Shown here in pieces: positions 30,411 to 41,130 of a stretch of DNA of 64,000 nt (the stretch's first letter is position 1; each line of letters opens with the position of its first letter). The stretch covers positions 63,186,239 to 63,250,238 of the forward strand of contig OU744723.1 of assembly GCA_916613615.1 (NCBI GenBank), in the 5' to 3' direction. The DNA is from Steromphala cineraria (Eukaryota > Mollusca > Gastropoda > Trochida > Trochidae). The notes under the pieces are model-generated. The model worked only from the letters and a program-made list of their open reading frames with translations, had not been told where the DNA came from and made no database searches. The position numbers and the translations under genes are program-made.

Positions 30411-31867
30411 CTTAGTGTACCTCCGGGAGGAGAGGGGACTTAAGGCCTCCTCTATTAACACCCACCTTGCGGCAATCATGACGGTCTTACGCAAGCGGGA
30501 CCCCGCGTTGGACATCTCCGTTCTCAAGGAGGTGATCAGGACCTTTTGTCAGGAGGACGGGCGGCTCAAACCTAGACCTCCTGAGTGGGACCTAGCGATT
30601 GTCCTCGAGCATTTATGCTCGGACTTCTACGAACACCTGACGGAATCCATCATTCTCCGACTGACGGTCAAGACCACCTTCCTGGTGGCGATGGCTTCGG
30701 CCGCCAGGATCTCAGAGCTACACACACTTCAGGCTGACTTGCTCGGGTTTGAAGCGAGGGATTGGGGTAAGGCCACGCTGGGACTTGCTCCGGACTTCGT
30801 TTGCAAGAACCAGGGGTCGGACGAACGGGGCAGGGTATTCCACATTCCCGCCCTCTCAGGTTCGGTCTCTCCCACCTACGAAGAGAGCAGACTCCTCTGT
30901 CCGGTCCGAGCTCTTCGGGTTTACGCTGAACGCACGCGTTCTCTCCGCCAGGGGAGGAGGAGACTTTTCCTTCCTCACTCCCAGCGTAACACGAAGGAGA
31001 TAGACAAACGTCTCTTGGGTGTCTATCTGCGGTCCGCTATCCTGGATGCCTACAAAGCCAAGGAGTTAGCCCCACCGGCTCGGACTAATCCCCATGAGAT
31101 CAGAGCGATCTCAGCCACTATGGCTTTTCACAGCAACATCGCCGTAGCGGACATCATGTCGGGCTGTTTCTTGAAGTCCGGCATGGTTTTCGCTAACCAC
31201 TACCTCCGAGACGTGTCCACGGAACACCTTGCGGGGGTGGCCAGGCTGGGGCCACAGGTGTTCGCGCAGCATCGCACTGCGGGTGCGGCTCCCCCTAGAG
31301 GGGTCTCAGCTCACCGATAGGTCTTGTTTTGCTTTCTGTTGTTTTTCAATAAACTTCGCATTGCATCTCCGTGTGTCGTTTGTTCTTTCTTCCGGCCGGG
31401 CGGGCTTCCCTCCTTAGGAGGGGAACTGGGCACCCGCCGTTAGTTAGACATAGTGGGGGGAGTAACTGCTCTCCTGCCGCCTCACTCTCGCAGCCCTCCA
31501 CCCTCTGTGGTAGTCGGGGCTACGGTGAGTCGGAGACGGTATAGTACGTTAAATAATAGTACGTTTTTGAGTAAACATCATTATTTGTACTTACCGTCGA
31601 CGACTCACCAATCTTTATTTCCCACCCATGCCTCCCCTCCTGCGAGTAGGTTCGCTCAAGCGTTCACTGGCTCCAGGTAGGTTTGATGAGGTTTTGGTCA
31701 CGTGATCATAGGTGGCGCGGCGGGGATATGCAGGTAACTCCCGTGTTGTTTTTTCTGTGTTATGGGTCGAGAGATAATTGATAGGCAATCAATGGGCTAC
31801 GGTGAGTCGTCGACGGTAAGTACAAATAATTACGTTTACTCAAAAACGTACTATTTTCTGTTTAAAT
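30411..31867 (+). repeat. Tandem duplication of the 3' third of DIRS element 2
   Basis: Bases 30411-31867 repeat 29117-30410 with very few differences, apart from the 163 bp that the first copy lacks. The duplicated unit includes a few bases of flanking DNA beyond the terminal repeat (ttctgtttaaat), and the junction shares only CT. This suggests duplication after insertion, or a joining artefact in assembly. Confidence 0.85.
30415..31320 (+). CDS. DIRS tyrosine recombinase, catalytic domain complete
   Basis: 301-residue frame of the duplicated unit, without its original N-terminus (the reading enters at VYLREERGL, no ATG). The core-binding helices are followed by the full catalytic set: R98 in AARISELH, H227-x2-R230 in NPHEIRAIS and Tyr263 in FANHYLRD. 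The conserved LCPVRALRVY and RRRLFLPHSQ stretches lie between. It ends at TAG 31318-31320, followed by AATAAA at 31349. It is the only tyrosine recombinase in the window with all the catalytic residues, but there is no promoter or start, so expression is doubtful. Confidence 0.8.
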   Translation: MYLREERGLKASSINTHLAAIMTVLRKRDPALDISVLKEVIRTFCQEDGRLKPRPPEWDLAIVLEHLCSDFYEHLTESIILRLTVKTTFLVAMASAARISELHTLQADLLGFEARDWGKATLGLAPDFVCKNQGSDERGRVFHIPALSGSVSPTYEESRLLCPVRALRVYAERTRSLRQGRRRLFLPHSQRNTKEIDKRLLGVYLRSAILDAYKAKELAPPARTNPHEIRAISATMAFHSNIAVADIMSGCFLKSGMVFANHYLRDVSTEHLAGVARLGPQVFAQHRTAGAAPPRGVSAHR

Positions 31868-32650
31868 CTATTTTGTTCTTACTGATTAAAAAATAGAAAT
31901 GCTCAACAAGGTTGCTTATATCAAGTAAACCATGACATCTGTCATAATCATGTATAAATTAATTATTGGTGGCAATACATAATGTATTTGTGTATTATGT
32001 TTGAGGCATAAAATAACTTGTTTTGCGGTACTGTTTTATGAAATGTGATATTTATTTTAAACATGTTTATGTTGGATTGTGATGTATTTTACATGGTATT
32101 ACATTATGTGTTGCAGGGTTACTTTATTAGTTCCTTGTGCTTCCATTGCACTTGAAAATAAACCCTCACATCCCGTAACCAGTGTTGGTCTTTTCACCCC
32201 CACGATATCGGTTACAGATGGAAATTAGTTTCCATTAATCAAACTAGATTAGCGTTTGCGGGACACTGAGGGTTTTGCCTTCACCTGTTCCCCCTCCAAC
32301 AAGATATTTTCTAAGAAATACATATATAAAACGCCAAGATTCCAGTCCCTTTTATATAATGTCTCTGTTCATACAAAAAAAGACATTTATAGCACATCAA
32401 CGATTCAAATAATCCCCCTTAAAAGAATATTCTTATTGATTAACTCGTGACCTTGACCTTGATCTTTGACCTCGAATGTGAACATTTCGATATAATTCAC
32501 TTGAGATGTAAACAGTATTACATGTATATGAGCTCTGAAAAGGTCAATGGGAAAGAGTTGATATATCCAAATTTGGTGTCCATGGCAATAACTCATATTT
32601 CGCATTTATACGTTTGACATTCAAGGTAACACAATCAATGACTACTTTTC
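31868..32650. other. Unassigned sequence, possible LTR end
   Basis: AT-rich, no ORF. At about 32150-32215 aataaaccctcacatcccg and a downstream ...ggttaca|gatgg look like the AATAAA, CA end and primer-site start of an LTR, but no partner copy is seen in the window. Confidence 0.25.
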
Positions 32651-32720
32651 ATTGTTTATACCACGACTCTATTGTTATAACTAACCAAATAAGTCATTTT
32701 GTTGGTCGTGGTATAAGTAA

Positions 32721-32855
32721 GTTATACTACTCGTATTGGTCGTCTAGTCCACGACATGGTTGGTTATACATGGTTGGTTATATGACTCGCCACTCCGCGG
32801 CTCGTCGTATAACGAACCATGTCGTGGACTAGACAACCAATACTCATCATATAAC
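32721..32855. repeat. Hairpin-forming palindrome (foldback element)
   Basis: Arms of 46 bp (32721-32766 and 32810-32855) are inverted copies with about six mismatches, containing cgtctagtccacgacatgg. The spacer is about 43 bp with a direct atggttggttata repeat. A second small inverted pair (taccacgact / ggtcgtggta) lies just outside at about 32658-32712. No coding content; looks like a foldback or MITE remnant. Confidence 0.75.
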
Positions 32856-33002
32856 TATTACGTATAACATTTGTGTAATAATGAAAAGTGGTAATAGTAA
32901 ATAACAGCATCTTTGCTAACTCATGCTTCTATAAGTCGCAACTTTGCTGCGATCTGGATCTGATCTTAATGAATTGTGGCGGGAACCTTTTCACAAGTTT
33001 TC

Positions 33003-33630
33003 ACTCCAGTGCATTCTCTCCCCACAGTGGCAACTCAGTTATACCTGAATTAGCCTCTGTTCTATTACGGCTAATACACGGGACAGAAAAGTAGAAATCT
33101 GATTGGAGGCAATCGAAGTTAGTTGTGCAATCAGCGAGCCGTTTCAAAAGGGGTCATTCGCAAAAGGTCGGCTACTCCCGGCTATTCCCGGTGATTCGGC
33201 ATTCAGGGGAGATAACTCTTCCTTCAACAAAACATCGCTTTTTTACCTTCTCATTAGTTTTTATTTGGTAAATTATTAAAATAAAATTCATCATAAAACA
33301 AAGAACAATTTACACAATTATAAAACAGTATGTTTCTTATGAAAAACCCTTTCCATATCTGATTTTTAAATATTTTCCCACTCACACTGTTAATGAAAAA
33401 TAAACCTAAAGGCATGATACTTTCGAAAGTCACTGTCCGACCGTTGAGAATTCTCAAAGTCGTTGATATCCAAAAGGTGTTTTCATTGGCTGCAGATAAG
33501 GGAGCTATCTCAAGTTAAAACTTTTTGCCGCTAGGGCAATCTGCCGGAACCCCAGGATCTAGGCGTAATGGAACAGAGGCTAATTCAGGTATAACTGAGT
33601 TGCCTCTGTGGGGAGAGAATGACTCCAGTG
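33003..33630. mobile_element. Non-autonomous Mutator-like element with 9-bp target duplication
   Basis: Terminal inverted repeats of about 60 bp (33012-33073 and 33560-33621) begin CATTCTCTCCCCACAG and include CAACTCAGTTATACCTGAAT. They are flanked by identical ACTCCAGTG at 33003-33011 and 33622-33630. Length 610 bp, no ORF for a transposase. A 9-bp duplication with long inverted repeats points to the Mutator superfamily; family assignment is inference. Confidence 0.75.
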
Positions 33631-34002
33631 ATGATATTTACCAAATAAGAGCTTCATAGCATGTGTAAACTAGGAGTTTTAGCAGTGATTTCTTAATTGT
33701 GGCCTCGTCATTTGACCTTGAAAGTAAACAAAATATTTCCCTTGAGGTTTAAGCAGTGAATTGGATATTTGAGTTTTTAAAAGCTTGTTGGAAAAGAGTT
33801 TAGAAGCCATTAGAAGTGCAACGGAGGCGGCGACAGCAGTGATGGAAATTGCAAAAAGTGAAAGACATAGGTCGGGACTACCAATAATTCATGAACAGAC
33901 ATAAGGAACTTGTATTTGAGTTGTTCAAATGGAGTACATAATTAACGAATTATGATACTACAACTGGTAAGACACTGATTAAAGTATATCAAGTTGTTGA
34001 AT

Positions 34003-34591
34003 TTAACCCTTACGATGCGGCTATATATTTTTGCTCTACAAGCCCACGTGGCGGAATTGTTTTGTCCGGTGCCAGCCACCGTTATATCCTGATTAACCGC
34101 TTCTTTATTTTTGTGCGCGGATATACATATGATACATGGAAATAAAGACAATTCTCTCTTCTATACGATGATGTAAAAATTATAAAATTATCTCTAATGG
34201 TTCGTGAGATATAAATGCCGCAAGGTGGGTACCCTCAATCATTTTGAGGTAAAACAAATTTTGGCGTCACTTGTCGCAACGCTTGCCGCTTCTTTATTTT
34301 TGTGCGCGGATATACATATGATACATGGAAATAAAGACAATTCTCTCTTCTACACGATGATGTAAAAATTATAGAATTATCTCTATTGGTTTGTGAGATA
34401 TGAATGCCGCAAGGTGGGTACCCTCAATCATTTTTTAGAAAAGGTTTGATATTTTATATCCGGGAGCAGCCAAGACTGCTTGCAGTCAATATATAGCCTT
34501 ATCCTGAAAGTTACGGATTTCGCCAAGAGGGCTTACGTGCCATTTTATATTTGGCCCGTAAATATCACGCGCCCCGCATCGTAAGGGTTAA
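34003..34591. mobile_element. piggyBac-type MITE
   Basis: TTAA at 34003-34006 and 34588-34591 encloses inverted termini CCCTTACGATGCGG (34007-34020) and its complement (34574-34587). TTAA plus a CCCT-start terminus is characteristic of piggyBac. There is no transposase. The interior holds 1.8 copies of a 189-bp unit (34097-34285, 34286-34434) starting ccgcttctttatttttgtgc. Confidence 0.8.
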
Positions 34592-34949
34592 CAGCAGCAT
34601 ATCAACAATTAAAACTAAATCAAGTAATGATATTGGATGTATTGACGAATTGATAAGGTTATTAATATAATGAATTCTACATTATCAAATTGGGGACTTT
34701 TATTGGATGCAATCAAAGTCAGACGTGATCATCCACACTGTTATCTGTGCAAAGACTGAAACCACCCTGAAACTGTTATGACGTTTGTTAAATGGTACTT
34801 TGATTTGCAAAGTTGATATGTGTTAAAAAGTGATGCCCATCATATCAGGAATGATATCTAATCCACATTAATTCAAAATAATAATTAAAATGAATAAACC
34901 TCTCTTCCTGGCTCCAAAGCACCCGCCAAAGGCACTTAGTCTCCACATC
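34592..34949. other. Unassigned AT-rich sequence
   Basis: No ORF, repeat or signal recognised. Confidence 0.3.
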
Positions 34950-35145
34950 TCTCTGGAAGAAAGGAGGTATCTATTAGATGACCATTTACTCAACTGTATA
35001 ACAATGTTGGTGCTTCTAGGTAAGGTTAGTGTCTTTAAGAAAGGACGTATCTATAAGATGACCATGAACTCAACTGTATAACAGTTTTGGTGCTTCTAGG
35101 TTAGGTTAATCTCTGAAAGGGAGGAAGTATCTATTAGATTAATCA
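34950..35145. repeat. 80-bp tandem repeat, about 2.4 copies
   Basis: The unit aaggaggtatctattagatg ... ggtgcttctaggtaaggtta recurs with an 80-bp offset (34961, 35041, 35121). Small frames across it are by-products. Confidence 0.75.
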
Positions 35146-35580
35146 TGTATCTTGCTGTCCCTCTATTGTTCTCTACTCTGACCTCCTAGCCACTTCAGCT
35201 TTCTATCCTTTGTTCTATATGGTTAGGTAAGCTTTCTTCTAACTTTGCATGCTCTCAGAATCTATAAAGGTAACCTGCACTATACTCTGTGCACTGCATT
35301 ACTTCACTTTTGTAGGAAGGGCACGATCACACGACAGAAGCCACTTTAACTGAAGACTGACTGTCTCCTATCTTCAAGAGTCTTTATTTCTATCAGACAC
35401 AGGTTAGTTCAAAATTAAGCATTTTCATATAATCTGAATTATCTTATAGTCAATATTCATTATCTATACATAAGCTATCATATTATTAGGAAATAGGGCT
35501 AGGCTATTGTGTGCATGATTGTATGAATATATCTTATTGTAGTTTATGCATTGTTAAATGCTAAGGCTATTATCAATGAT

Positions 35581-35720
35581 TTATAATGTGGCACATGTAA
35601 CTATTGTGTCAGTAATATATCATTTTGTACACATCAAGTAATTGCCTCAATAATTTATAATGTGGCACAAGTAACTATTGTGTCAGTTATATATCATTTT
35701 ATACACATTAAGTAATTATG
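35581..35720. repeat. 74-bp tandem repeat, about 1.9 copies
   Basis: ttataatgtggcacatgtaa ... acatcaagtaatt at 35581 recurs at 35655 with few changes. The flanking 35146-35580 holds nothing recognisable. Confidence 0.7.
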
Positions 35721-35782
35721 ATGTGAAGGTTTTATCTTATGTATTACACAAAGGTGTAATGCTATATATTTTATCATAGTTC

Positions 35783-35857
35783 TGTTGTGAACCTGGGTTT
35801 CACAAGAAAGTTACTAGAGAATATGCAACTACAAAAGCAGCTAGATAAGCATTCTAT
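35783..35857 (-). repeat. Truncated 3' LTR remnant
   Basis: Direct copy of 43928-44002 with three mismatches (aagaaag against aagcacg). Sequence beyond it on either side does not match the right copy. Confidence 0.55.
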
Positions 35858-35889
35858 TTACAGTTGGCGCAGGGCTAGGGAGACTTGGT

Positions 35890-36406
35890 CCAGGGCCTCT
35901 TCATCCGACACCGTCATTTGACTGTGGCGGTCCTGCATGTATCTAGGAAGATGGCATGGTCCCTCAGCTTCTTAGTGCACTTGTTGCACCCGACCACCGG
36001 ACATTTAGATCCTGTGGGGGTTGAGGCGGGGATCTTGGCTGGCCTTGTAGCTGAGAGGGGATCTCGACCTTGCATTCCTGTACCTGGGCCTGAATGGTCG
36101 ACGTGACCGGTTGTTATGCTCCTCGGGGGTGGGCCTGAATGGTCGACGTGACCTGTCCGATTGGACACCTCTCCTCTCCTCCTCTTGTTGTCTGGCCGTG
36201 AGCCGCGGTGGATTCCTCTCGAGAGGTACGGTTACCACCACCTTGCTGACAGGTGGAGGCGTGCGCCTTGATTCCGGTCGGGGTTGCGTTGCGGTGGGTT
36301 TTGGTGACTGGGTTTTTCCTATGTCCTCACGCCTGCATCCGGGATAAAACCTGACCATTTGAGCGATCTTCTGCGGGTGGGCTCCCGTTGAACACCGATA
36401 TAACAT
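35890..36406 (-). pseudogene. Small ORF(s) downstream of pol, function unknown
   Basis: Two overlapping frames lie between pol and the LTR remnant. One (36406-36005) is basic and rich in Arg/Pro/Ser (SRRPFRPRYRNARSRSPLS) and starts with GAHPQKIAQMVRFYPGCRRED. The other (36168-35914) has a Cys/His group CPVVGCNKCTKKLRDHAIFL that could be a zinc finger. A frameshift between them may have split one protein. I do not recognise a family. The position after pol would suit an accessory ORF; an envelope protein is not indicated (no signal or membrane segment). Confidence 0.35.
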
Positions 36407-36414
36407 AGAATATT

Positions 36415-37164
36415 TTACATCATAGAGAGACAGTCTGCACAGTGATATTCTAACATCTTAGCTGCCGCTTGTTCCATTACTTGAACACATTTACCATGAA
36501 ACAATTCATCACAAGAATCACAGGCAATCATGAAATCCCCATCATCTGGTTGCCGACAGAAACAATAAACCTCATCAACATTATCACCTGGATCCGAGGA
36601 ATCCTGAAGAGTGGGAGTCACTGCAGACTGAGCTGTGACCCCCTGGCAAGAAATCTTTCTTTGGAGCCATCGAGGAAGAGCCCTGTCTTTACATAGTTTC
36701 ACCCAATCATGATGGACCGTGAACTTTTTACAGTGTGAACTTACAACAAACAAGTTAGGTGATAACTTCTTCTCCAGCCAGTATGGCCCCTTCCACACAG
36801 GACACAGCTTTTTACATCTTCCTGGGGTGTCTGGCGTCGGCAACGCTCTCACCTGTCTCGGACGTTGAGATAAAGGTACTGCGTAGTCCACATCTTCAAT
36901 GAACTGTACCCAGTTCTGTTGAGCTTTGGTGCAGTACTTGCATCCTCCGCACGGAGGGGTCTTGACATCAACAAGGGGAGAGTATTCGTCACAATTACCA
37001 TCATCATCCAAAGGAGACAGACCGTCCACGTTTTGGTGTTTGGCACACGGCCGGTGCTCCACTGTCATATCATATTGGCTTAATTCTTCTAACCAGCGTG
37101 CAAGTGGACCCTCTGGCGATTTGAAGTTCAACAACCAACGTAGGCTGTTGTGATCAGTCCGCAA
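36415..37164 (-). CDS. Gypsy pol C-terminus: RNase H end, GPY/F module, PHD finger
   Basis: A 249-residue open frame. RNase H end: RTDHNSLRWLLNF and VEHRPCAKHQNVDGLS. The usual Cys-rich spacer follows (CGGCKYC). The HHCC zinc domain and DDE catalytic core of integrase should come next but are absent. The frame goes directly to the integrase tail KLCPVWKGPYWLEKKLSPNL (GPY/F module) and VHHDWVKLCKDRALPRWLQR. It ends in a PHD finger (about 36430-36567): C201, C203, C215, C218, H223, C226, C242, C245 (C4HC3). PHD fingers read histone tails, so in the full element it may have guided integration; that is inference. Loss of the catalytic core kept the frame open. Confidence 0.75.
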   Translation of the reverse strand: MRTDHNSLRWLLNFKSPEGPLARWLEELSQYDMTVEHRPCAKHQNVDGLSPLDDDGNCDEYSPLVDVKTPPCGGCKYCTKAQQNWVQFIEDVDYAVPLSQRPRQVRALPTPDTPGRCKKLCPVWKGPYWLEKKLSPNLFVVSSHCKKFTVHHDWVKLCKDRALPRWLQRKISCQGVTAQSAVTPTLQDSSDPGDNVDEVYCFCRQPDDGDFMIACDSCDELFHGKCVQVMEQAAAKMLEYHCADCLSMM

Positions 37165-38511
37165 CCGGAAGTGGCGTCCCAGGAGGTAATGTCTGTATTG
37201 TCAGGTGAACCTTATAACTGCAAGAAGTTATTTCCTGGTGGTGCCGTAGCTTATGGCCCTCTCCTGTCCGTCCTGGATTTGAATCAGTTCGGTTCCAATG
37301 GCGTGGTTGGAAGTGTCGGTATCCAAGATGAAGGGATCCCCCAGTGTTGGTAAACTGAGGACTGGCGTGGTTACCAATTTTTCCTTTAAGCACTGGAAAC
37401 TCTGTTCTTGAGCATCCGTCCACAGGAACTGTTTTTTCCCTGTTATTGCGTAGAGCGGTAGAGCTATCTGCGCATATTCCTTGATATAGGCTCGGTGGTA
37501 GTTGGCGAACCCGAGGAAGCGTTCTACTTCTTTCGTGGTACTTGGTCTTGGCCAATCCTGCAGGGCGGTTAGACTGTGAGGATTTACCATTAGTTTCCCT
37601 TGACTCACTAGACGGCCCAGACACTCTATCTGTTGCTGGAACAATTCACATTTCTTTGGTTTCAATTTTAACCCATACTGTCTGAATCGTTTCAACACCT
37701 GGCGTAAGTTGTCAAAATGCTGGGACACACTTGATCCGTTCACAATGGCGTCGTCCAAGAAAGCTAATACAATGTCCCAGTTTAAACCTGGGAGTATGAG
37801 AGACATTACACGGGCGTATGTGGCTGGGGCGTTTCAGAGACCAAGGCCATCCTTACGTGTTCGAATAGTCCATAACGGGTAACGAAGGCAGTTTTCTTGC
37901 AATCTTCTGGCTTTATTTTCACCTGCCAGTAAGCAGAGTTGGCATCCAGTTTTGAAAACCATCGGCTCGACGCTAAAGTGTCTAAGCAGTCGTCTGTCAG
38001 GGGAAGCGGAAATTTGTCTTTGACACAATTGTCATTAGTTTCGCGAAAATCTATACAGTAACGGACACTTCCATCACGCTTACGTATAAGCACCGGCGCT
38101 GACGCCCACTCCGAAGTCGAAGGGCAAATAACTCCCGCATCCAACATTTTCTTAAGGTGTGCCTCCTGTTCATGGGCAAACCCGAGGGGTGTACGACTCA
38201 CCAAGGTCAAGGTCATGTTTAGCAAAGACATCCTCAAATTCTTGCAACAGTAGCACCAGGCGTCGCTGATCTTCAATAGACAGATTACCTCGAGACCGGG
38301 TGAATAGATCCTGTAGGTGAGTAGGCACTGCCTCCACCAGGTCCCCCTCCAAAGCATCAGTGGAGGACCTGCAAGAAATCTCCGCAAGCCGGGAAGCGAT
38401 GTTGGAGTCATTGCAGGGCTGTATCAACTCAGCGTCGTACGCGTGACTGAGGAGTTGGCCCTGTGGCAGCTTCACGTGATGATCTGCAACATTAATCAAG
38501 CACACTTTCAA
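37154..38511 (-). pseudogene. Gypsy reverse transcriptase and RNase H, frameshifted
   Basis: RT fingers/palm: SEWASAPVLIRKRDGSVRYC, DFRETN, FPLPLTDDCLDTL, FSKLDANSAYWQVKI (motif A) and TAFVTRYGLFEHVRM, in the frame ending at 37806. At the following PFG motif a frame change and a stop intervene. The reading resumes at MSLILPGL (37806), with the catalytic FLDDAIV (about 37755), LKLKPKKCELF, LGFANYHRAYIKEYA and the RNase H start LWTDAQEQSFQCLKEKL and PFILDTDTSNHAIGTEL. Another frame change precedes the last RNase H part. The upstream frame 38511-38170 (DLGESYTPRVCP) is the protease-RT connection. The breaks rule out a working polymerase. Confidence 0.8.
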
Positions 38512-38599
38512 GTCCTTGGTGTCCTGATGAAAAGCATTAAGGCAAATTTATTCACATCAGGCACTGGTTCAATAACACAACATCCCAGGGGATTACTCA

Positions 38600-39210
38600 C
38601 CACGCACCGTACATGAGATACTGTGCAGGGATCTTAAACTATTGACTGAGATACTGAAACGCCGCACACCGCGGAGGGCTTGGTCTTTAAAGTCATTGGG
38701 ATTTCCTTCCCGCCAATAACGATAGTGCTGCTATCAAGATTTTTCTGGAACAGTGCTTCTTCATGAAATCCAAACCTAGAATCAGGGAATCATTTATGGG
38801 GGCTATTAATACATTTTGTTGATAAGTTGCCCCTTGTATGTTAATGTCCACTACATCAGTGATATTAACCCCTTCATCCGTAACTCTCTTCCCGCGTTGT
38901 TAATGATGACGGCTTGAATTAAGTTGGGTTTGTTTGGTAATTCGTTAAAGAAGACATCTGAAACAATTGTGTTATCAGCAGCCGTTCAAACACAGCCTGT
39001 GTTTCTGTACCTTGAAATTCCACTGGTATTGTGAAAGAATTGCCATTGTCGAGAGCGTTAACCATTATCATAGGAAGACCGGTTTCTTCATCTGTCTCAC
39101 CCCACTCATCCAAAAGTGGAGTGTGTCCAAACCACGAATCGTAGTTCGCAAAGAAGGTGTCTGGTGGCCAGGGAGGTTGACCTTCAATTTTCAATCTGTG
39201 TTGAGGAGAG
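38600..39210 (-). pseudogene. Gypsy protease region, degraded
   Basis: Between Gag and RT. Readable part: NSFTIPVEFQGTETQAVF on the frame 39194-38919, where the aspartic-protease active-site triplet should follow. A small indel and substitutions there change the frame (reads ERLLITQLF), so the active site is lost. Further pieces in other frames run towards the RT. Assignment rests on position and on the conserved lead-in. Confidence 0.5.
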
Positions 39211-39216
39211 TGTAGG

Positions 39217-41130
39217 TCAGCTGACTCCCCTCCTGCTAGTTAAAGGTTTCTCTGGGGATCGCTGGAATGAAACTTTGCGGTCCTTAGAGGGTGATCTTTT
39301 GGGGCATTCTGCCTTGAAGTGACCGGGCTGTCCACATCCATAACAATTTTGAGTACGGGTGGGACTAGGTGAACGTGGACGGGGCTTATATGCAACCTTA
39401 TCTTCGACCAGTTTGGTCAAGCTTGAGATGGACGTCTTCAAGTCATTCACTCCATCTCGTAATTGTCCAATTTCACTCCGGTTCCTTTCACTGTCCTTCT
39501 TAAGGGTCTCCATGTCGTTCCGTACGCCGTCCATATCATTCTTGACTACTTCTTTGACGATACGTCGTATTTCATCTTTTGCAGTCTCAGGGCGGGTTGG
39601 CGAAAGGGGAGCGACGGATAGATCTTATTTAAGGATTTGGTAATTCCTCTTGGTATCAGAAGACAGAGCGTATTTCCTGGCGGGGTCGCATGCGCATCGT
39701 GCTAGCCTTGTGATGCTTGAATTGACGGATGTCCTCGATTGCTTTCTCTAGCGTGAGGGGCTTCAAATTGTATACTAGAATACTAGCTTCTTTGTCCAAG
39801 CATCCTAAACAAAAACGTTCCTTGACTTCTTGTTCCACGAACTCCTCCGGGAGGTTTGGGTATATCAGTGTGGGCAGTGGTTGACACTCTTCCTGCCCAT
39901 GCTTCTAGTGACTCGTCCAGCTGTTGGCACATGCTGGTCATTCTCAGTCGAGCAGAAGCAGCCGATTCGGTAATGTTGAAGCGTCTGCGGAGTTTATCCA
40001 TCATCCGATCAAAGTTTATATTCTGATCCATTTGGAGGCAGGAAGTGTAGTATGTGCTGGCCTCATCTTTTAACGCAAAACAGAGTTGTATAAACTTCTC
40101 AGACTGGTCCCATCCCTCAACATGGGCTAAAAGACTAAACTTATGCTCAAAAGCGATCCAAGGGCCATGCCCATCAAAAGATATGGAATTTGAGATTAAC
40201 CGGAAATTATCCGTCGTCGAGTCAAGCCTCCAACGAGGACTTCTGGAAAGTCTGGAATTCCTCCGTCTTCCATCATAAGAGGGATCATCGGTCCTTTCCA
40301 GGTCTCCTCTAGCAAGGAGGCCGGGGGAGGTTGTCTCTGAGGAATACGCCGATCTGATGTGTCGTACAGGAAACCATCTTTTTCACTTGAATCAATTCTA
40401 CCAGACAGTGTTTGGGGAAAGGATTTTCCAGAGTTGCGTTGATCTGTAATTTGGGATACGTTTCGAATCATGTTGAATGTATGCGTCGGCGTGCTGTACA
40501 ACTTCTCAGGAGAGGTTAGGGGTGGGGGCAAATTGAGATTTTCTTTCTCCATATTTACCTGGAATTTGGGGTTATCTACAGTCCTTCAAACCTCATCGCT
40601 CTTTGCGATTTTGGATAAGCGATCATCCATCAGATCTCCCATGCGATACACGGTTTCATCCATTCGCTGAGTGAACTTGCCCATCCCGTCTGACAATTCC
40701 GTAACAGTCCGGAAACGGAAGAAAGAAGTCTCATATCTTGACTCACAGCTTGCGACATTGAGTGGATAGCATCCCCGACATTACCGGCCAAAATTCCTTT
40801 AAGGACATCCCCCATTTCCTTCACCTCAATCCGCGTTTCTGGGCCCCCGCCGCCAAGCGGATCTGAGGATCCGCTTTCCCCTTTGGCAGCTCCGGAGCAG
40901 AGTTCCGGATCTGATCCTCCTTCTGATGACTCCAGAGGACGTTCTTGCAGGATTGGCTTGAAAGTCAAAACGCGCGAGCGTACTAACATCGAACACAAGG
41001 GTATCTCTGAAATCATCCTCACACAAGTTATAGCCAAATTCGCGTAATTTATTGAGTTCATCAACTTGCTCGCTCTATAACTGCTGGGATCTTAGATCAC
41101 GCGTTTTGCAAAAGTTCACGTATATTGTTG
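39217..41130 (-). pseudogene. Gypsy Gag with CCHC zinc knuckle, fragmented
   Basis: From the 5' end (right): an N-terminal region in short frames (41064-40196), a capsid-like part (DRMMDKLRRRFNITESAASA at about 40000; ERFCLGCLDKEASILVYNL at about 39820), a coiled stretch (VRNDMETLKKDSERNRSEIG), then a basic SPSPTRTQN segment and the nucleocapsid knuckle CYGCGQPGHFKAEC (about 39312-39353) with an SPSKDRKVSF tail. The knuckle binds retrotransposon RNA. Several frame changes and stops separate the pieces. Confidence 0.7.

Noticed and set aside
29352..30812. 163-bp segment as a spliceosomal intron of the recombinase
   Set aside because: No GT/AG at any placement of the edges; a CCA microhomology deletion explains it.
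34950..35720. CRISPR-like array
   Set aside because: Adjacent tandem repeats of 80 and 74 bp without spacers, in a eukaryotic genome.
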